From the NCBI GenBank assembly GCA_937859895.1, contig CALMAV010000400.1:1-5923 (forward strand): DNA of 5,923 nt. Direction: 5' to 3'. Below are positions 5,073-5,923 of the stretch, piece after piece. This DNA is from an uncultured Bryobacterales bacterium. GTDB lineage: Bacteria; Acidobacteriota; Terriglobia; Bryobacterales; Bryobacteraceae. The notes beneath the pieces were generated by a model, which searched no databases, had not been told where the DNA came from, and saw only the letters and a list, made by a program, of their open reading frames with translations. Position numbers and translations under genes: made by a program. Every line of letters begins with the position of its first letter. Within the stretch, counting starts at the first letter, position 1.

Positions 5073-5752
5073 CCCACTGCATGCGATCAATACCTTTCAT
5101 CCAGAGCCAGAGCGTTAACGCGATCATCGCTAGAAACATGGGCACAACTACGTAGGGCAGGTTGTACTGTGGCGCGAGGACAATGAGAAAGTTTTCTGTG
5201 ACGAAGCTTGCACCGCCGAGCATGAGCAACCCGCCTAAGGCCTGTGGCAGATAGCCGCAACGCAGGATCAGGTAGCCCCGAATCAACGCGGCGGTACCGT
5301 AGAAACAGCGAAAATGCCGTTGACGTATCCGTAAATTGAGAGACAAAGATACGTGAGCGCCTCTTTAGCGTCCGTCGAGACGGCTCGAGCGACATCAGCA
5401 TCCACGACCGGAAGCGCTGCTGCAAAGTACAGCATCTCTCCTGCAATGTAAATGGAGGTCGCCATCAAACCGAAGCACACCGCAAGAACGCCAAGTTGCG
5501 GCTGACAGGTCGAAGCAGCGCATAAAGCAAGACATTGAGCGTAATGTCGCAAACCGCTTCGACGAGATAGGCGACAAAGCTGGCTCGAAAGAGTCCTACC
5601 GAACTAGCTACTTTGTGCGCCGTCCCCCCTACATCGTTGGCTAGAAGGAGTGTATTCGGCACGTGCGCTTCACCCCACCCGCCAGCGACGAGGGTAATAA
5701 CGTATAGAATCCCGATCCACTGCCCGTACTTGCGAGCTGTACCAGCGTCCAT
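5038..5752 (-). pseudogene. DUF4386-type membrane protein, broken by two frameshifts
   Basis: A paralogue of the gene that follows it. From the ATG at 5752, with GAGG 7 bases upstream, frame one reads MDAGTARKYGQWIGILYVIT and continues to LLYALLRPVSRNLAF, then runs to a premature stop at 5467-5465. At about 5480-5492 a one-base deletion must be undone to continue as LAVCFGLMATSIYIAGEMLY through VSTDAKEALTYLCLSIYGYV. A second deletion at about 5301-5309 leads into FYGTAALIRGYLILRCGYLP and on to MKGIDRMQWDAVQNASAVRD, with TAA at 5040-5038. Read through, the protein has about 238 residues, five to six membrane helices and the LRP..R and GYLP family motifs. The second gene of the pair starts 2 bases after this stop, which suggests translational coupling in the intact ancestor. 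Both shifts look like losses of one base; a sequencing cause is not excluded. Confidence 0.8.
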
Positions 5753-5880
5753 GGAAAACCTCGAAGCGTAGCAAGATACGTCTACTTTAGAGACAGAGTT
5801 CCCAAAAAATGCAGGAACGAGCGTTCGACTTTCCAAACTAAGCTGCGTGCGGTTGTTCCGGCTGAATTAGTCCCGACAAA

Positions 5881-5896
5881 CGATAGGTTCCTATCG
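5881..5896. repeat. Perfect 7-base-arm palindrome upstream of the DUF4386 pair
   Basis: CGATAGG-TT-CCTATCG lies 128 bases upstream of the ATG at 5752. Such a compact, near-perfect dyad in a gene-free upstream region could be an operator for the membrane-protein operon or for a gene beyond the window. I find no strong sigma-70 pair between it and the ATG. Confidence 0.45.
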
Positions 5897-5923
5897 GAAG
5901 TGCGAGACGGACAAGAGAACAGG

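Overview
The window looks like a stretch of chromosome from a soil-type member of the Acidobacteriota. That is an inference from the HAF-repeat PEP-CTERM surface protein, the single-domain response regulator, the small uncharacterised proteins and the moderate GC (hand counts: about 57% at 841-900, 53% at 4861-4920, 35% at 2881-2940). No rRNA, tRNA, CRISPR array, transposase or phage gene is visible. The most striking property is decay: of about nine recognisable genes, four are broken or truncated, and a fifth may have lost its original start.

Left part (1-1766, minus strand). Reading leftwards, a secreted HAF-repeat protein with a PEP-CTERM sorting signal (1766-732) is followed after 74 bases by a four-helix membrane protein (657-193). 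This overlaps by 8 bases a second small membrane protein that runs off the window edge (200-1). The last two are surely co-translated; co-transcription with the PEP-CTERM gene is possible.

Gene remnants (1839-2284). The 3' end of a serine hydroxymethyltransferase gene (glyA, minus strand, with one frameshift) lies back-to-back with the 3' end of a short-chain dehydrogenase gene (plus strand). Both genes have lost their 5' parts at the same point, which is a GGATCC palindrome. This is either a rearrangement breakpoint or a cloning/assembly chimera.

Middle (2285-4182, plus strand). A gene-free, increasingly AT-rich stretch leads to two small intact orphan genes: an uncharacterised 125-residue protein (2830-3207) and a probable 4-fold beta flower protein (3293-3607). 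A receiver-only response regulator follows (3800-4182). It keeps all five receiver key residues but is broken by two one-base frameshifts.

Right part (4362-5752, minus strand). Two tandem DUF4386-type multi-pass membrane proteins are arranged as an operon. The upstream copy (5752-5038) is broken by two one-base shifts. The downstream copy (5072 or 5035 to 4362) is open throughout, but its natural start also seems to be cut off by a one-base shift.

No convincing new multi-gene system is present. What deserves a second look is the glyA/SDR junction, the run of five or six one-base frameshifts that separates true decay from sequence error, the unusual tail on the PEP-CTERM protein, and a few compact inverted repeats in promoter-like positions.
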